Shown: piece by piece, positions 49,882 through 61,510 of the stretch
Numbering within the stretch: position 1 is the stretch's first letter
Layout: each line of letters starts with the position of its first letter
From: Eremophila alpestris peregrina
Lineage: Eukaryota; Chordata; Aves; Passeriformes; Alaudidae
Length of the DNA: 64,000 bases
Direction: 5' to 3'
NCBI GenBank assembly: GCA_009792885.1
Contig: WMCF01000015.1
Span: forward strand, 6,600,809-6,664,808
Notes under the pieces: generated by a model
What the model was told of the DNA's origin: nothing
The model's input: the letters and a program-made list of their open reading frames with translations, nothing else
The model's database searches: none
Translations under genes and position numbers: made by a program

Positions 49882-52800
49882 CTTCCTGCTTTTCGAGATA
49901 ATAGTAAGTAAAACATTATGCAAGGCTTTGTTATCCTGGAAAAGGAGAAGAAGCTACATGGAGAGGTACTAAATGGCTAAAAGTTTTTTGTAAGGAAAAT
50001 CTTTTAATTTATCTAGTGCAAGCAATACATGATTAAAACTTTCATTAAGAAAGAATATTTCAATTAATCTGATTTTATACATGCTATGCAGTATCTGATC
50101 ACTGGGGAATAAAGCTCTTTTGATATTAGTTAAAGGTAAAATTTCAAAGTTATGCTAAGATGTTTTACTCCCATTGATGCTGACAGGACTTGCCTGACCA
50201 ACGTCATACACTGTGTTCAAAATTCACCCTATTAATTAAGAAACAAGGCTTCATAAATGCAGTCTGCATCTTAAGATGTCCTAGAGTAAGAATGTCTCTA
50301 TGGAGGCACTATATTGTTTGCAATGTACTGTGGGTCCAACAAGTTTTGCCTTTGACAATTCTTGTAATTTTAGAGAAAGTGAACATCCTTAAAACTGCAA
50401 ATGGGTCAATCCAATAATTCTACCTGAAAGAAACAGTCTTTTAAATATCTTTAAACAGAGAAAAAAAATATTGAATGCACGTTTTGGATGTGTAGAATCC
50501 CAACACAATAAATTATGCATATATTTTATCTTTAGGGTGCCTATTTTCAACTTAAATTTATAGCTAAACATCGCTTTTCATTTCATCTTAGCAGTTTTTA
50601 TCAGCTATGAAAGTGAGCAGGATCTTCCTTCATCCAGACTTACAAACTTCTTTCATTGTTGCACTGATAAATTTGTATCTGTCAGTCTTTCCACTGGAAC
50701 CCCAATTACACAGTCACAGGACATTGTAGCTATGGTGAAACTGCAGAATTATTTTCAGAACTCCCCTAAATTCTAGTTTTGTTGAGACTTTTCTGTATCT
50801 CCATGAAAAGACCAAAGGACATTTCCTTTAATGGAATAGCTGTTCACCAGCAAAAGTTCTGCAAAAAAGCTGAGAATATTATAATGAAATATTGCTTCCA
50901 TGTATTTATTCCCAAGTCTCACCTTTCCTGATGACTGCAGGCATGGATCTTTGTCTCAAATATGGCCATCACTTAATTTTCCCAGGAAACCAGTCTGATT
51001 TTTATACTTCTTCTTCTTTCTGTAAGCATGTTAAGAAGAATGATAAATATTTGTGTCTTCCAGCAACAAAGCAGTGAACACTGAAGGTTTGGGGTGTTTT
51101 TATATGTATTTTGGCTTCTTCAGATCTTTCAAGACAATTTAAATGTCAAATGTGTTTTTCTTCTGCTAGTCTTATTAGGATGTCAGAGTTTACTTTGGTA
51201 TGCCCTGGGCATGTGTATTTATATATGGGTTCAATAAGTGAAAGACTCTGTGAGCCATAATACAATCTATCTGAACAGCAATTAGTGTTGTGATATGTGG
51301 TGGAGTAAGTAACAGTAAGTAACTCACCCACTCTGTAACTATTAATACAGCATTAGAGACTTCTAGCACTGCACTGTACATTTGGTCCTATTTATTCTGA
51401 AATTGGGCCTGGATTTGTTTTCCATGGGATTTGGGCCCCCACCAGTCAGGTTCCTGTTAAAGTATAAAGGAAAGAAAAGGAAAACAAGATAAATGGGCTT
51501 TTTCACCTCTTCTTTTTAAACTGATATGCGATTTTTTCCTAGGAATATAAAGCCATTTATAATAAAAGTTCAATAATTCCTGTTGCAGCTTCTTCGATAA
51601 GCAGCCAAGACTTTTTGTGAGTCTTAAAACCCATGTTTTCCAGCATCCAGTTTTTAATGTAAATTATTAGAGATTCTAATTGTAGAATAATTAATTAAGA
51701 AAGGTAGGATTTAGAGAACATCTACCATACTCATTTGAGGCAAATGAAGAAATGAGACATCTGGAGGGAAAACCACATAATGTTATTATGAGTATTATTT
51801 TAAAGATTTTTATAATAATGCCTATATTTCTTTGGAGTTCTAACTTAATAATGTCAAGCACTTATGTAAAATTATATGAAAAGGTAAATTATGTTGCTAT
51901 GAAAAGGTAAATTATATTGCAGGTCACATGAGGAAATTTAGAGAGTTGCAAATGAGAGAAATGCAGAGAAATAACAAAGATGGAAGGACAGCAGATGTAA
52001 CAAAATCAATGTAAGCATTAATATAGACAGAAAAGGGTGGAAGTCTTCTGTGTGAGCTTAAGGAAAATTAAAAGCCAAAACATATAATAAAGATGAGGCA
52101 ACAGAAAGGAATGAGGAGCAAAGGGCTATTTAAACAGCTATGTCATCTCTCTATTTCATGACAAAGTATCATTCTTAGTGCTTATTTTATTAAGTGATAT
52201 GGTCTTCAATATTTTTTCTAATACTTTTTGGCTTTTCACTTTTTTTGGGGTCTCATTAACTTGCTTTTTTTTTTGCCTTAATTGTTCATTTCTACTCTGC
52301 ACATTTTTTCTCATTGTTTATTGGCCTTATATTTCAGTTCCATATTCATCCTCTTCCTGCCAACTCAGTGATCAATCTAGAATTGCTTTTAGTAGAACTT
52401 TGCTATTTATTATTATTGACAAAAAAACTTCAGAGAGAAACAGATAAAGTATTTAAATTTTTTGAAGAAACCAATGCTTAACATCATAATAAAAATGGCA
52501 GACTGAGATTTAGCCAAATCATGCTTTTTGCAATACCTCTAAAGACATACTGCTGCATAGGTCATAAATTAAATTATTTTAATGAACATATGTGCAATGA
52601 AACACTTTTTAAACAAAATTTTCCATTTCCTGTTAGTTTAATTTCTTCAATCTTTTTGTGCTTTGAAATGAAGATTCTCTGGACATTGTAAGATATGTTT
52701 TATGTCATATAGAAATGTTAAAAAAGAGTTACTCAGTATTTTCAAACTTAAAACTGCTTTATGTTTGTGTAGCAATTGCTAACCTTTAACTAAATTTGGT

Positions 52801-53449
52801 TTAATATGGCGCTTAAAAAAAAAATAAATAGAGTTTTAGTGTTCCCAGAAGTTGCTTTTGTATTTTAGTGAATCCAGTGAGTTTTCTCCCTGAGTGACAT
52901 TAAAGCAATGACACATTGTCTGCAAGTGAATCCACATTATGACCTTGTCCTTCACATTTTTGTTTTTGCTACCTGTTTAGGTAATCAGTACAGTCTGAAT
53001 GCTATTACTAATATCAATTATTCAGGTCAAAATCATAACAGCAGGAAAAAGAGATCAGCCAGTTACCATATGAAAACCCAAGACGCTGGGGCACCTTATG
53101 GTATGTGCAAACAATTCACTATACAATTTCTGGAGAGAGGAAACTGGCATACTGTTGAATACTGTTTTCCTTTGGGTAAAATTTTAATTAAAAAAGCAGC
53201 ATGGATACAGGTTTTTGATCTTCACTATTCAAATAGCTGAGATAGCTGTTTGAATTTTAAAATCTTATAAAGTATTTCATTAAAAAAAAGACTTCTGTTA
53301 TCTTAGTCTTAAAACTGCTTATAATATGATGGACCTGAATTTATGAGTCAAGTTAAACCTGAAGTACATAGTGAGAAAACTTAAGAAGGGATAATGAAAA
53401 TTTGCAATTAGTCTTCCTAGGTCAAGGTTTAAAATCCTCCAGAGAATAT
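49882..53449. other. Unassigned AT-rich noncoding DNA
   Basis: No supportable gene is seen. The longest ATG frame (110 codons, plus, 52908-53240) has no recognisable domain or repeat match and ordinary AT-rich codon content. A 23-bp tandem duplication lies at 51876-51921. Confidence 0.5.
51876..51921. repeat. 23-bp perfect-period tandem duplication
   Basis: ATGAAAAGGTAAATTATGTT(GCT) is followed directly by the same unit with two substitutions (ending ATATTGCA). This is a simple two-copy tandem duplication. Confidence 0.93.
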
Positions 53450-54076
53450 GTGGAGTTAAAAGAGATCCGTTAGGATCAGTAAGTCCAACTCTTGGCCCTG
53501 CACAGGATGTCCCCAGGAGTCACACCATGTGTCTGAGAGCATTGTTCAAATGCTTCATGAACTCTGTCAGGCTGGTGCTGTGCCCACTTCCCTGGGGAGC
53601 CTCTTCCAGTGCCTCAACACCTTTTTTCTAATATCTAACCTAAACTTCCCCTAATACAGACTCAGGCCATTCCCTTGTGTCCTGTCACTGATCACGACAG
53701 AGCAGAGATCAGTGTCTGCCTCTCCCCTTCACAAGGAAGTTGTAACTCAGTGAGGTCTCCCCTCAGTCTCCTCTTCTCAGGCTGAACAGACCAAGTGACC
53801 TCAGCCCCTTCTTGTTCTGCTCCCCCTCCAGTCCTTTCACCATTTCCATTGCCCTCCTTCGGACACTCTTAATAACTTCGTATCTTTCTTATATGGTGCT
53901 GACCAAAACTGCACACAGTATTCAATGTGAATGCTGTTCTCATATCTGAGGCATGAAGAAAGGTAACTCGTGTCATGTATAGCTGCTGTAATTTGCAATG
54001 GCCAACGATGTCCAGAGTCCTGCAATGTTCTGACACTCACCTGAGCCTTGAGAGACATCTGTCTTATCAATACTCC
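53450..54076 (-). mobile_element. CR1 LINE, 5'-truncated, minus strand
   Basis: Antisense CR1 3' region in the expected order: 'AGTAAGTCCAACTCTTGGCC', 'GTCACACCATGTGTCTGAGA', 'TTCCCTGGGGAGCCTCTTCC', 'GTGTCCTGTCACTGATCACG', 'TCTCCCCTCAGTCTCCTCTT', 'CAGGCTGAACAGACCAAGTG', and 'ACTGCACACAGTATTCAATG'. It belongs to a different CR1 subfamily from the copy at 55257. The extreme 3' end (terminal octamer side) is eroded, so the left edge is approximate. A 77-codon minus-strand frame runs through it and is not intact coding sequence. Confidence 0.93.
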
Positions 54077-55256
54077 TATATCAATACACCTGGATCATGA
54101 AATGGAAACAGGGAGGAAAGGTCATGGAGGAGCCTTGTCTCCAGCTCTTAAGCTGTATTTCTATGTAAGCAATTCTGCACAACCTTATACCATACTTCTG
54201 CTCTGCATCCTAGGGTGATCAAATTTGTATTCATATAATACATTTGTGTAAATAGAGTTCCATCAAGATATGCTGTAGCCAAGGGTGAGTGTTAAAAAGA
54301 AAAATATACATTTTCTATAAAGATTATTTTTCCTTTCTCAGTTTAATATGGTTACTAGAGGCATATGAGCACTAAATTGACATCCTTTCAGTTTGTGAGC
54401 ACTAGGCATTTCTGGAATGGGTAAAAGCTTCGTTAATTCTGATTTCTAAAGCCTGGGGGTATAGAAGCTAAAAGGATTTTTTTTTCTTTATTTTCAAACC
54501 AAACAGCAGTTTGTGCTTACCTTTGGATATATGAAGATGTGGTGTCTGCTTATTACCCACGGAAATGTAAATACAAAACTGGAATAGTTGCAGTAGTAAA
54601 GGTCAAGCATTTTAAAAAGTCAATATAACAAGAACTAATACAAGGAAAAAGGAATATCTTACCTTCCTTCTTCTAAGAGATGATAAAAGCAAAATCAGAA
54701 ATATCCATGAGGTGTATATAAAGAGAAGTTTGTCTTGGCAAAATTTGTAACTCACTACTTCCAAAATATTTTTTTGACATGAATCACACTTAAGATGGAT
54801 TAATTAGATTTATTTTTGAAATTTAAACTTAGCTTTCTATTTCTGAATCAGTCACGTATGAAACATTTTAGGGGTCAGTGTTAGAAGCATGTGAGTTGGA
54901 AAGTTATTTCGGTGTTGAAACCTATAGTTAAATTTCAGCTACAGAGGGAACACCTTTGAAACTCTGTGCATGTTTGAGTTTGTGTCCCAGACATGCCTTG
55001 GCCCCATGTTAGAATTAAATCTGATAATTCACTATTCATGTTTCAGTTCCTATATTTTTGTAGAAACAAGTGCCAAATGCATGAATGGGAAGGTAGCTAT
55101 TGGAGGGACCAGGGCTCCCACCTGGATACTTATTGGATCAGCATATCTAGTAGCATCCTTGCATTATTGACATCAGCTGCACATCACAAATATCATTTTG
55201 ACATACCTCATAATAAACTTCTGGAGGTACCTACCTCTCTCCATTGATTGTAAGTT
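54077..55256. other. Unassigned AT-rich noncoding DNA between two CR1 copies
   Basis: Two overlapping plus-strand ATG frames (66 and 84 codons, 54970-55247) are unrecognised. No other feature is supported. Confidence 0.5.
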
Positions 55257-55685
55257 CATAGGATTATAGAACAATTTATACTGGAAAAGACCCTTGGACC
55301 ATCAAGTTGAACCATTAACCCAGCACTGACATGCCTGCCATAACAACATATTCAGATGTGCCTCTGCTACTTGTCTTTTAAATACCTCTGGGAATGAGGA
55401 TGCAACAACTTCACTGGGCAGCATATACCAATGCTTGACAACGGTTTCAGTGAAGAAATTTTTCTTAATATGCAATCTAAACTTCCCCTGGCACAAATGA
55501 AGGCCGCTCCTCTTGTTGATCTCTTCTTACTTGGGCAAAGAAACTGACCCCCATCTCACCACAACCTCCTTTCAGGTAGTTGTAAAAAGCAGTAAGGTCT
55601 CTTAACCTCCTTTTCTCAAGGACCTCAGGTCCTTCTGCTGCTCCTCATATGACTTTTCTCAAGAGCCTCCATCAGCTGTGAATCC
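55257..55685 (-). mobile_element. CR1 LINE, 5'-truncated, minus strand
   Basis: It begins on the plus strand 'TCATAGGATTATAGAACAAT', then 'GGACCATCAAGTTGAACCAT', 'CAGCACTGACATGCCTGCC', 'ATGCTTGACAACGGTTTCAG', 'TGAAGAAATTTTTCTTAATA' and 'CAACCTCCTTTCAGGTAGTT'. It is the same broad subfamily as the copies at 3504 and 27971. It loses similarity at about 55685. Confidence 0.93.
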
Positions 55686-58600
55686 AGTCTGATTATTTAA
55701 GACTAAGAGGTCTAGAAAAGGTGATAAAATACCCCTTGAAATTCCCTAGGTATCTTTCCTGATTGCCGCATCTTTTATCATCTGAAAGTCTTCTACAGCT
55801 GTTGGAAGTCGTCTGGAAATGTAAAAACCGATATCTAAGGTCACATTACCATTGAAAGTTTAGTAATCTAGAAGTCAGTTGCTCCATATAGGTAACAAGT
55901 CTGGTTTGAGATAGTTGGCTCCCATTTCATAGTTATACCTCCTGCTGAATAAGAGTGTGGTACAGATACCTGTTATGGCAGATTGCACACCACGCAGACA
56001 ATATATTTAAGTATATACGTAGATATGCCTTAGCATTTTTATAGATGTACATATAGCCAAAGATTTTAGTTAACATATGTTTTTCAAACTCCTATCTGTG
56101 AAGTGATTGCAATTACAGAATTATAGCAATAATATATATTTCATTCTCATAATGAAGCTTTGTTACATGTTTGGTACCAGTAAGGGGTGTTTTCATTACC
56201 TTGGTAATGTGGGCTACAAGTCTTCCTATGACATACAGAAAAGAAAACTGCACCAGTACCTGTGGCAGAGCAAGTCATAAATACAGTGCTGAAACCAGTA
56301 ATATTTCCTTGTGCTGAAAATTTATGGGATCAAGTTTTCAGGAAAGGAAAATTTCATCTTGTAGAAAAGACTGCGTGTCCAGTCAAGGGTCTCTTATGTG
56401 TTTGGTTTGTTATGTTCTGGATACATCAACTCCTTTTCTGAAGATAACTGGTAATAAGGAAAGATTTAATTTTTTTATGTTATTCAGACTTGGAGAAAAT
56501 TATTTCTCTTTATCTCTCACCAATTTCTTGGACTATTTCCAGCTCTAAATTTTTCTGTTATCGTCCCTCTTGCACTTTTTACCATTCTTCTCAGTACCTG
56601 TGTCTGAATACTCTCTGTAACAGTTCATAGTTCCTTGCCTTCTGTAAATACTGTCCTAAATTAAAAACTTTCTATACAAATGTTTGTTTTCTTAAAAGTA
56701 GTGGAAGTTGCTAAGCCTACCACAACCCGTTCTGTATGACTATCTTGTGAGTCACATATTCTGTACAGAATATATTTTGATTAAAAAAAATAAAATTACC
56801 AGTTGTGTGAGAATATCTTATATTTAACAACTCACCTGAAGAAAATCTGAAATAGGGAAAATATTGTTAATTTAGGGCAACTATTTGACAATGTAAGCAA
56901 AATAAACACCTACACCCAGAATATGGGTTTGTTGCATATTGGAGGTGTTACTAATGTAATTTTCATCTATTGAATGGCTATTTCAATAGAAAAATATCTT
57001 TCTTTTATGGATAATTCACATATATAGGCTTATATCTCATCATCTACATTAAAAAAATGAGGTTTTAAAGTTTTTCTAGTTTGACAGTTTTGAGAGAGGT
57101 TTGTATTTTAATGTTTTTGAAGGGAGCTTGTTTGGGTTTTTTTAAATATTTAGCAGAAATTTCCTTTGTGTTGTTTTCATGTGAAAGCTTGATAAATATT
57201 TTCCTTGAAGAAATTCTGCAGTTTTAAAGAATGGTTTCACAGAATTATTTCTAGCAGATACACACACAGTCTTCTCAGGTTACATGCCTCCACTAACCGA
57301 GAGACAAAAGTACCTTGCAAGATTTTATCTGAAATACTTCTCTAATAGTAAGTGTGAAAGACTCTTTCGGGCAGTGCTGTTAAAAAGAAGCTTTTACTCC
57401 GATAGAAACTGTACCTAATCAGAAGTTGGTTTATATAAATTATACACATGCATAAAGTAAGCTTACAGATTTATGTTTTGTGTGACCCTTTTAACTCTCT
57501 GTACTTGCTGTTAAGTTGTATATTTTTCCATAGGAGCACTGTAACTCATAAGAAAATGACTGACGCTGAAAATTCAGTTAAGTCTCAAAAACAGGCATTA
57601 GTTTTGAAGCCTGGCACTCCTTTTGGGAAATCAAAGTTTTTTATTGCCAGATAAATTAGTGCTTCAAAAGTATGAATACAGATGCTGTTTGCAAATTTGT
57701 CACAATCTGTCTTCCAGCAGAAATAATTTATACTGTATATAGTAATGGAAACCAGAAAACTGCATATTTCACTAAATTGCAGCTTGTATAGAAGATTTAT
57801 ACGGTTGTTTTGTGTCAGAGAAACATATAGGTCTGTCAGTATTCACTTCAGTATTCCACACAGGAATCTGGAATTCTTATTTTAAAGTTATTTTATACTT
57901 TTTAATAGAATAAATAAAATATAGCACTTTTGGTTGAGAAAGTCATACATAATAACTATGTTTATCAATGTTTTATTGCAGAAGATGACTGTAGTAATTG
58001 TGTTATTCTCACTACAGGCTTGACAGACCATATCTAAGAATTTCAGTCTGCAACCCATTTTCATAATTCCTAAGTGTCCACTCAGTGCAGTATTAAATGT
58101 TTTAGAGGACTTGTATATCATCCTAGGTGGGCAATCCTGGAAGAAATGCCTAGACTAAGTGACAAAGTCAGAGTTTTATTTTTATTATAATCAAGTTCAT
58201 TCATTTAGAGATTGAATATACTCTGGTAACAGAAAGCTGAATCCAGACGGCAAATTTCTTTTTGCTTGCATGCCTTTACATAATGTAGTCCTCCTTTTTC
58301 TTTTTTTTTTTTGGTTTCCTACTGTCAATTCCCTTACAGCAACCAGCCTTCAAAACAAGAGCTGACACTTTTTTTGCAGTTGTGAAGTATTGGATCCAAT
58401 TACTCCCAGCAACAAAAAAACAGAGTTCATTTTAATAGGATTTGTAGTAAAACAAGGCATATAAAAATCAGATGCATAGGCAAAGAATTTTTCATCTTTA
58501 ATCATTAAGCTACCAGTACAAATTGAGCCCTGCAGTTATTTCATTCCCAAAGGAGAACAGAGATTTAAAGAATTCAGAGGATTAAATATTTGTGTTTGAG

Positions 58601-59109
58601 TGAACATGCTAAGTGTTTTTGTGGCTGCTATCATTAAAACTGTATTTCAACACTTTATTTCAAAAGCATACAATACACATTCTCTCTAAATGATAGCTTG
58701 AAACTCTTACTCGATATGGGGCATTAAGGTCACCTGTGTTATATCGCCACCCTTCCCACAGATGCCCTCTTTGTCTGATTACTAACATATTGTTACTCTT
58801 TGTCAATGTAGACAATTTAAACTTTGCATTTTTTCCTCAATAGCGAAGAGCTACGTACTACAATCTATTGATTCCAAGACAAAAAAAAAAACATAAATTG
58901 CCAGACAAAAGTTTATTCTTCCTTTGAACCCCTGAAAATTTAAATATTTTCTACCCAAATTATTCTCAGTATTTATCAAATGCCACTGCCTTGCTTTCCC
59001 AAGAGAGTGCAAACTTGGAATGGGTGAAATCTTTATTACAATGCAATTGAAAAAGAGTAAGAAATTAATAGCAAGATATTAAAATACATAACCATTGTGA
59101 GATAAATTA
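55686..59109. other. Unassigned AT-rich noncoding DNA
   Basis: No supportable gene or transposon is seen. ATG frames are at most 77 codons. Simple sequence includes T runs near 58298-58314 and an A12 tract near 58882-58892. Confidence 0.55.
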
Positions 59110-59114
59110 GTGAG
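59110..59114 (+). repeat. Left target-site duplication GTGAG
   Basis: This 5-bp host sequence directly precedes the LTR's TGT end and is identical to the five bases after the LTR's ACA end. Confidence 0.92.
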
Positions 59115-59857
59115 TGTTGAGGGTTAGATTTGGTTGCTGTCTTTTTGTTTGTTTTGCCTTTTGGAATTTTTTTTCCCTCAAGTTGCTAGGACACTGATGG
59201 CTGGGTGATTGTCGGGTGCTTGACGGGGGACCGAGGGGACGGGGAGCTGGGGGGTTGGTCACTTTTCCCCTTGGCACCGAGGAGAGAGGACACCAGGTTT
59301 TTTTGGCTTGCTTCGAGAGGAGTTTTCACTGTCACCATCGTCTCTGCTCCTGGGAAACCTTACTACTATCTGCTCGTGTGCCCGGGGATTTCTCCTCCTG
59401 CCCTGCTGGAGTGAGCCCGACCCTGTCCTGCCATCGCTTGGAGGCTTTTGCCTACACTGACCTCACCCTCTGCTCAGCCGGGACATCTCTGCTGTTTCAG
59501 TCACCACTGCAGGACTGCTCATCTACCTCACCAACTACACTCAGGATCTTCCACTGTTACAGCTTAGTGCCTCAGAGGCACTGGGGATCAGACTGCCCTG
59601 GGATTTGTGGTCCCTCGAGGTTCTTGGTTTCTGTTTTATTATTAATGCTGTAGTTGTTTGTTTGTTTGTTTGCTTGTTTTGTTATATATACATATTAGTA
59701 AAGAAAACCTGTTATTCCCATTTCCCACATCCTTTTGCTTGAGAGCCCCTTAATTTCAAATTTATAATAATTCAGTGGGAGGGGGTTTGCATTCTTCATT
59801 GCAAGGGGAGAGCACCGGCTTCCCCCTAGCAGCTACCTGTCTTTTCAAACCAAGACA
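59115..59857 (+). mobile_element. Solo LTR of an avian endogenous retrovirus with perfect 5-bp target duplication
   Basis: The element is 743 bases, begins TGTTGAGGGTTAGATTTGG and ends CTGTCTTTTCAAACCAAGACA (last 20 shown in part). It is flanked on both sides by GTGAG (59110-59114 and 59858-59862). TGT...ACA ends plus a 5-bp duplication are the hallmarks of an LTR insertion, most consistent with the ERVL class. The 3' part ('GAGAGCCCCTTAATTTCAAA', 'TTATAATAATTCAGTGGGAG') resembles LTRs abundant in songbird genomes. A weak polyadenylation-like AGTAAA lies at 59697-59702, in the expected 3' part for plus orientation. It is GC-rich and CpG-containing relative to the window and includes a GTTT microsatellite (59655-59680). 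The 145-codon frame at 59216-59653, the longest in the window, lies wholly inside the LTR and is not a retroviral gene I recognise. No internal region adjoins it. Confidence 0.93.
59225..59254 (+). other. G-quadruplex-type motif inside the LTR
   Basis: Four G runs (G5, G4, G4, G6) are separated by loops ACCGA, AC and AGCT. This satisfies the usual G3+N1-7 pattern with runs to spare. It lies about 110 bases into the LTR, in what would be U3. Folding is predicted from pattern only. Confidence 0.85.
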
Positions 59858-59862
59858 GTGAG
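59858..59862 (+). repeat. Right target-site duplication GTGAG
   Basis: These five bases directly follow the LTR end and match the left copy exactly. The agreement suggests a fairly young insertion, or preservation by chance. Confidence 0.92.
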
Positions 59863-61041
59863 AATTTGTCAAATACAAGACACCTACTTGCAAGAGGCCA
59901 GATCGATGTCCTACACATAGAGTTTAACATGTCTTACAGAAAAAATGCTTAGACTATGAATGCTCATTACTTTTTTTTTATTTCTGTATATTTAGACTAT
60001 TGCTGTATGCAGCAAAGATATGCCAGGGTCTAAAATAGGTTGCTGGCTCCCCAAATAGCTATTGGACCTAGTGGTCTGCTCATCTAATGTTTTAGTATAT
60101 GTTAAAGTGTGTTTTTTAACTTCAGAAACTCTTTTGCCTTATGAGTCTTTAAGCTATGACTGTCATCCACTTTACACCTCTAGTTACATTGGAAGTGTGA
60201 AAAAAAGTCATAATTTTCTTTATCTTGCTTTTTCCCTTTTATTAAGACTGTTAATTTAGGGAAGGAAGTTAGGAAATGCTTCCCATTATAATGTATATGC
60301 AAGTAATCCTCTTATATACAACATTTTTATATGGTCTTCTCAAAAGCCTGGAGTGTAGAGTGGACTATATGTAATGTCTGTATCTAAATAAATGACTGTA
60401 ACATTCTTGAGGGCAATTCATCCCATTATAAAACAGCCATTTGCAAGTAGAGAAATGAATAATGCCTTGACATTGCCAGTTCTGCCCAAATATTATAAAG
60501 GCAGTCGAGTTCTGTCAGGATATATATCCCAGTGATATTACTAAACTAAATGTTGTGTATAGGCTATATATTCAGAATTGCCTTGCCCTGACCTCTAAGG
60601 TTGCCTATTCAGGGTTCCACCTGCACTTCAGCTGTCCAGTTTTCCAGCGTCCACAGTAATATTTGGTGTCTTGAACAGGAAAAACTAAGACTTGACTAAA
60701 TAAAATCTGGTATTCTTTAAATTCCAGTTCATATATAATCTTTAAAAACTGCTTTGGAAAATATTCCCCTAACTGTTCACACACTGTCATCTCAGCTATT
60801 GTTTAGGTATCATGGACAAGAATCTCTAATTAGCAGATCTCTTAGAAAACTTTGATAATGCACACCTGCAATGGTATGATCTTTGCATGAGCAGAATGGA
60901 ACTGATAGGGTTATCCCAATTCATGAGTTTTGTATAAAGATATCCAGATGGACTGGAATATGTACATGTGTAGGAGGGCAAGTGCAGGGTGTGCCTGAGA
61001 GATAGAGAGAAGCTGCAGATGGTGTTTGACTGTTGAACTGA
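59863..61041. other. Unassigned AT-rich noncoding DNA
   Basis: I see no gene or recognisable repeat. ATG frames are about 60-65 codons and unrecognised. Confidence 0.55.
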
Positions 61042-61200
61042 GAATATGTATCTGTAATTTATCTGGAAGATGAGGTAAACAGCACATTAATTAAATTTGC
61101 AGATGATACCAAATTGGAATGTGTTGCAAACACCACTGAGAAATGATAAAAAGCAAAGTGACCTAGAAAAGGTTAGAAACATATGCAAAACTTTAGAAAG
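61042..61200 (+). pseudogene. Relic of CR1-type reverse transcriptase (motif C region)
   Basis: In one plus-strand frame this reads ...YLEDEVNSTLIKFADDTKLE and then a short tail to a stop at 61144-61146. FADD (61096-61107) is motif C of the non-LTR retrotransposon reverse transcriptase, the metal-binding aspartate pair, followed by the CR1-typical TKL. Just past the stop, 'AAAGTGACCTAGAAAAGGTT' matches the family's 'SDLEKLE' region in a neighbouring frame, so there is at least one frame break. Only about 160 bases are preserved, and no CR1 3' end follows, so this is an isolated internal fragment. Catalytic residues survive, but the fragment cannot function. Confidence 0.85.
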
Positions 61201-61339
61201 TGATATATAATCTTGGGAATGAAAATTAGTGTATTGAAAACCAGACCTTAAAAAACTAGCGATAACTGAAAAACAATGATATTAAGATAATTTAAAACAT
61301 GACTGGTCATTGCATGACAAGTTTTAAATTTTCTTGTCT

Positions 61340-61510
61340 CATTTCTGTCTCTTCTCTTCTCCTCTCTTGTCTTCTTTCTGTCTTTTTAGTTTTTCAAGTT
61401 TCTTTTTTTTTTTTTGGTTGGTTTTTGGTTGGTTGGTTTGGTTCAGTTCAGTTTGATTGTTTGGTTTTGTTTTTTTTCTGTTGTTGTTGGGTTTTTTTTT
61501 TTTGTTTTCT
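61340..61510. repeat. T-rich / (TTGG)n low-complexity tract
   Basis: TC-rich sequence is followed by T13, GGTT units and further T runs. The ATG frames here translate as runs of phenylalanine and are not genes. Confidence 0.9.

Noticed and set aside
52908..53240. 110-codon plus-strand frame
   Set aside because: No family resemblance, splice context or regulatory signal was seen. A frame of this length is expected by chance in 64 kb. A database search would be needed to revive it.
59216..59653. 145-codon open reading frame, the longest in the window
   Set aside because: It lies entirely within the solo LTR, has no recognisable domain, and overlaps another frame on the same strand. GC-rich LTR sequence yields chance frames.
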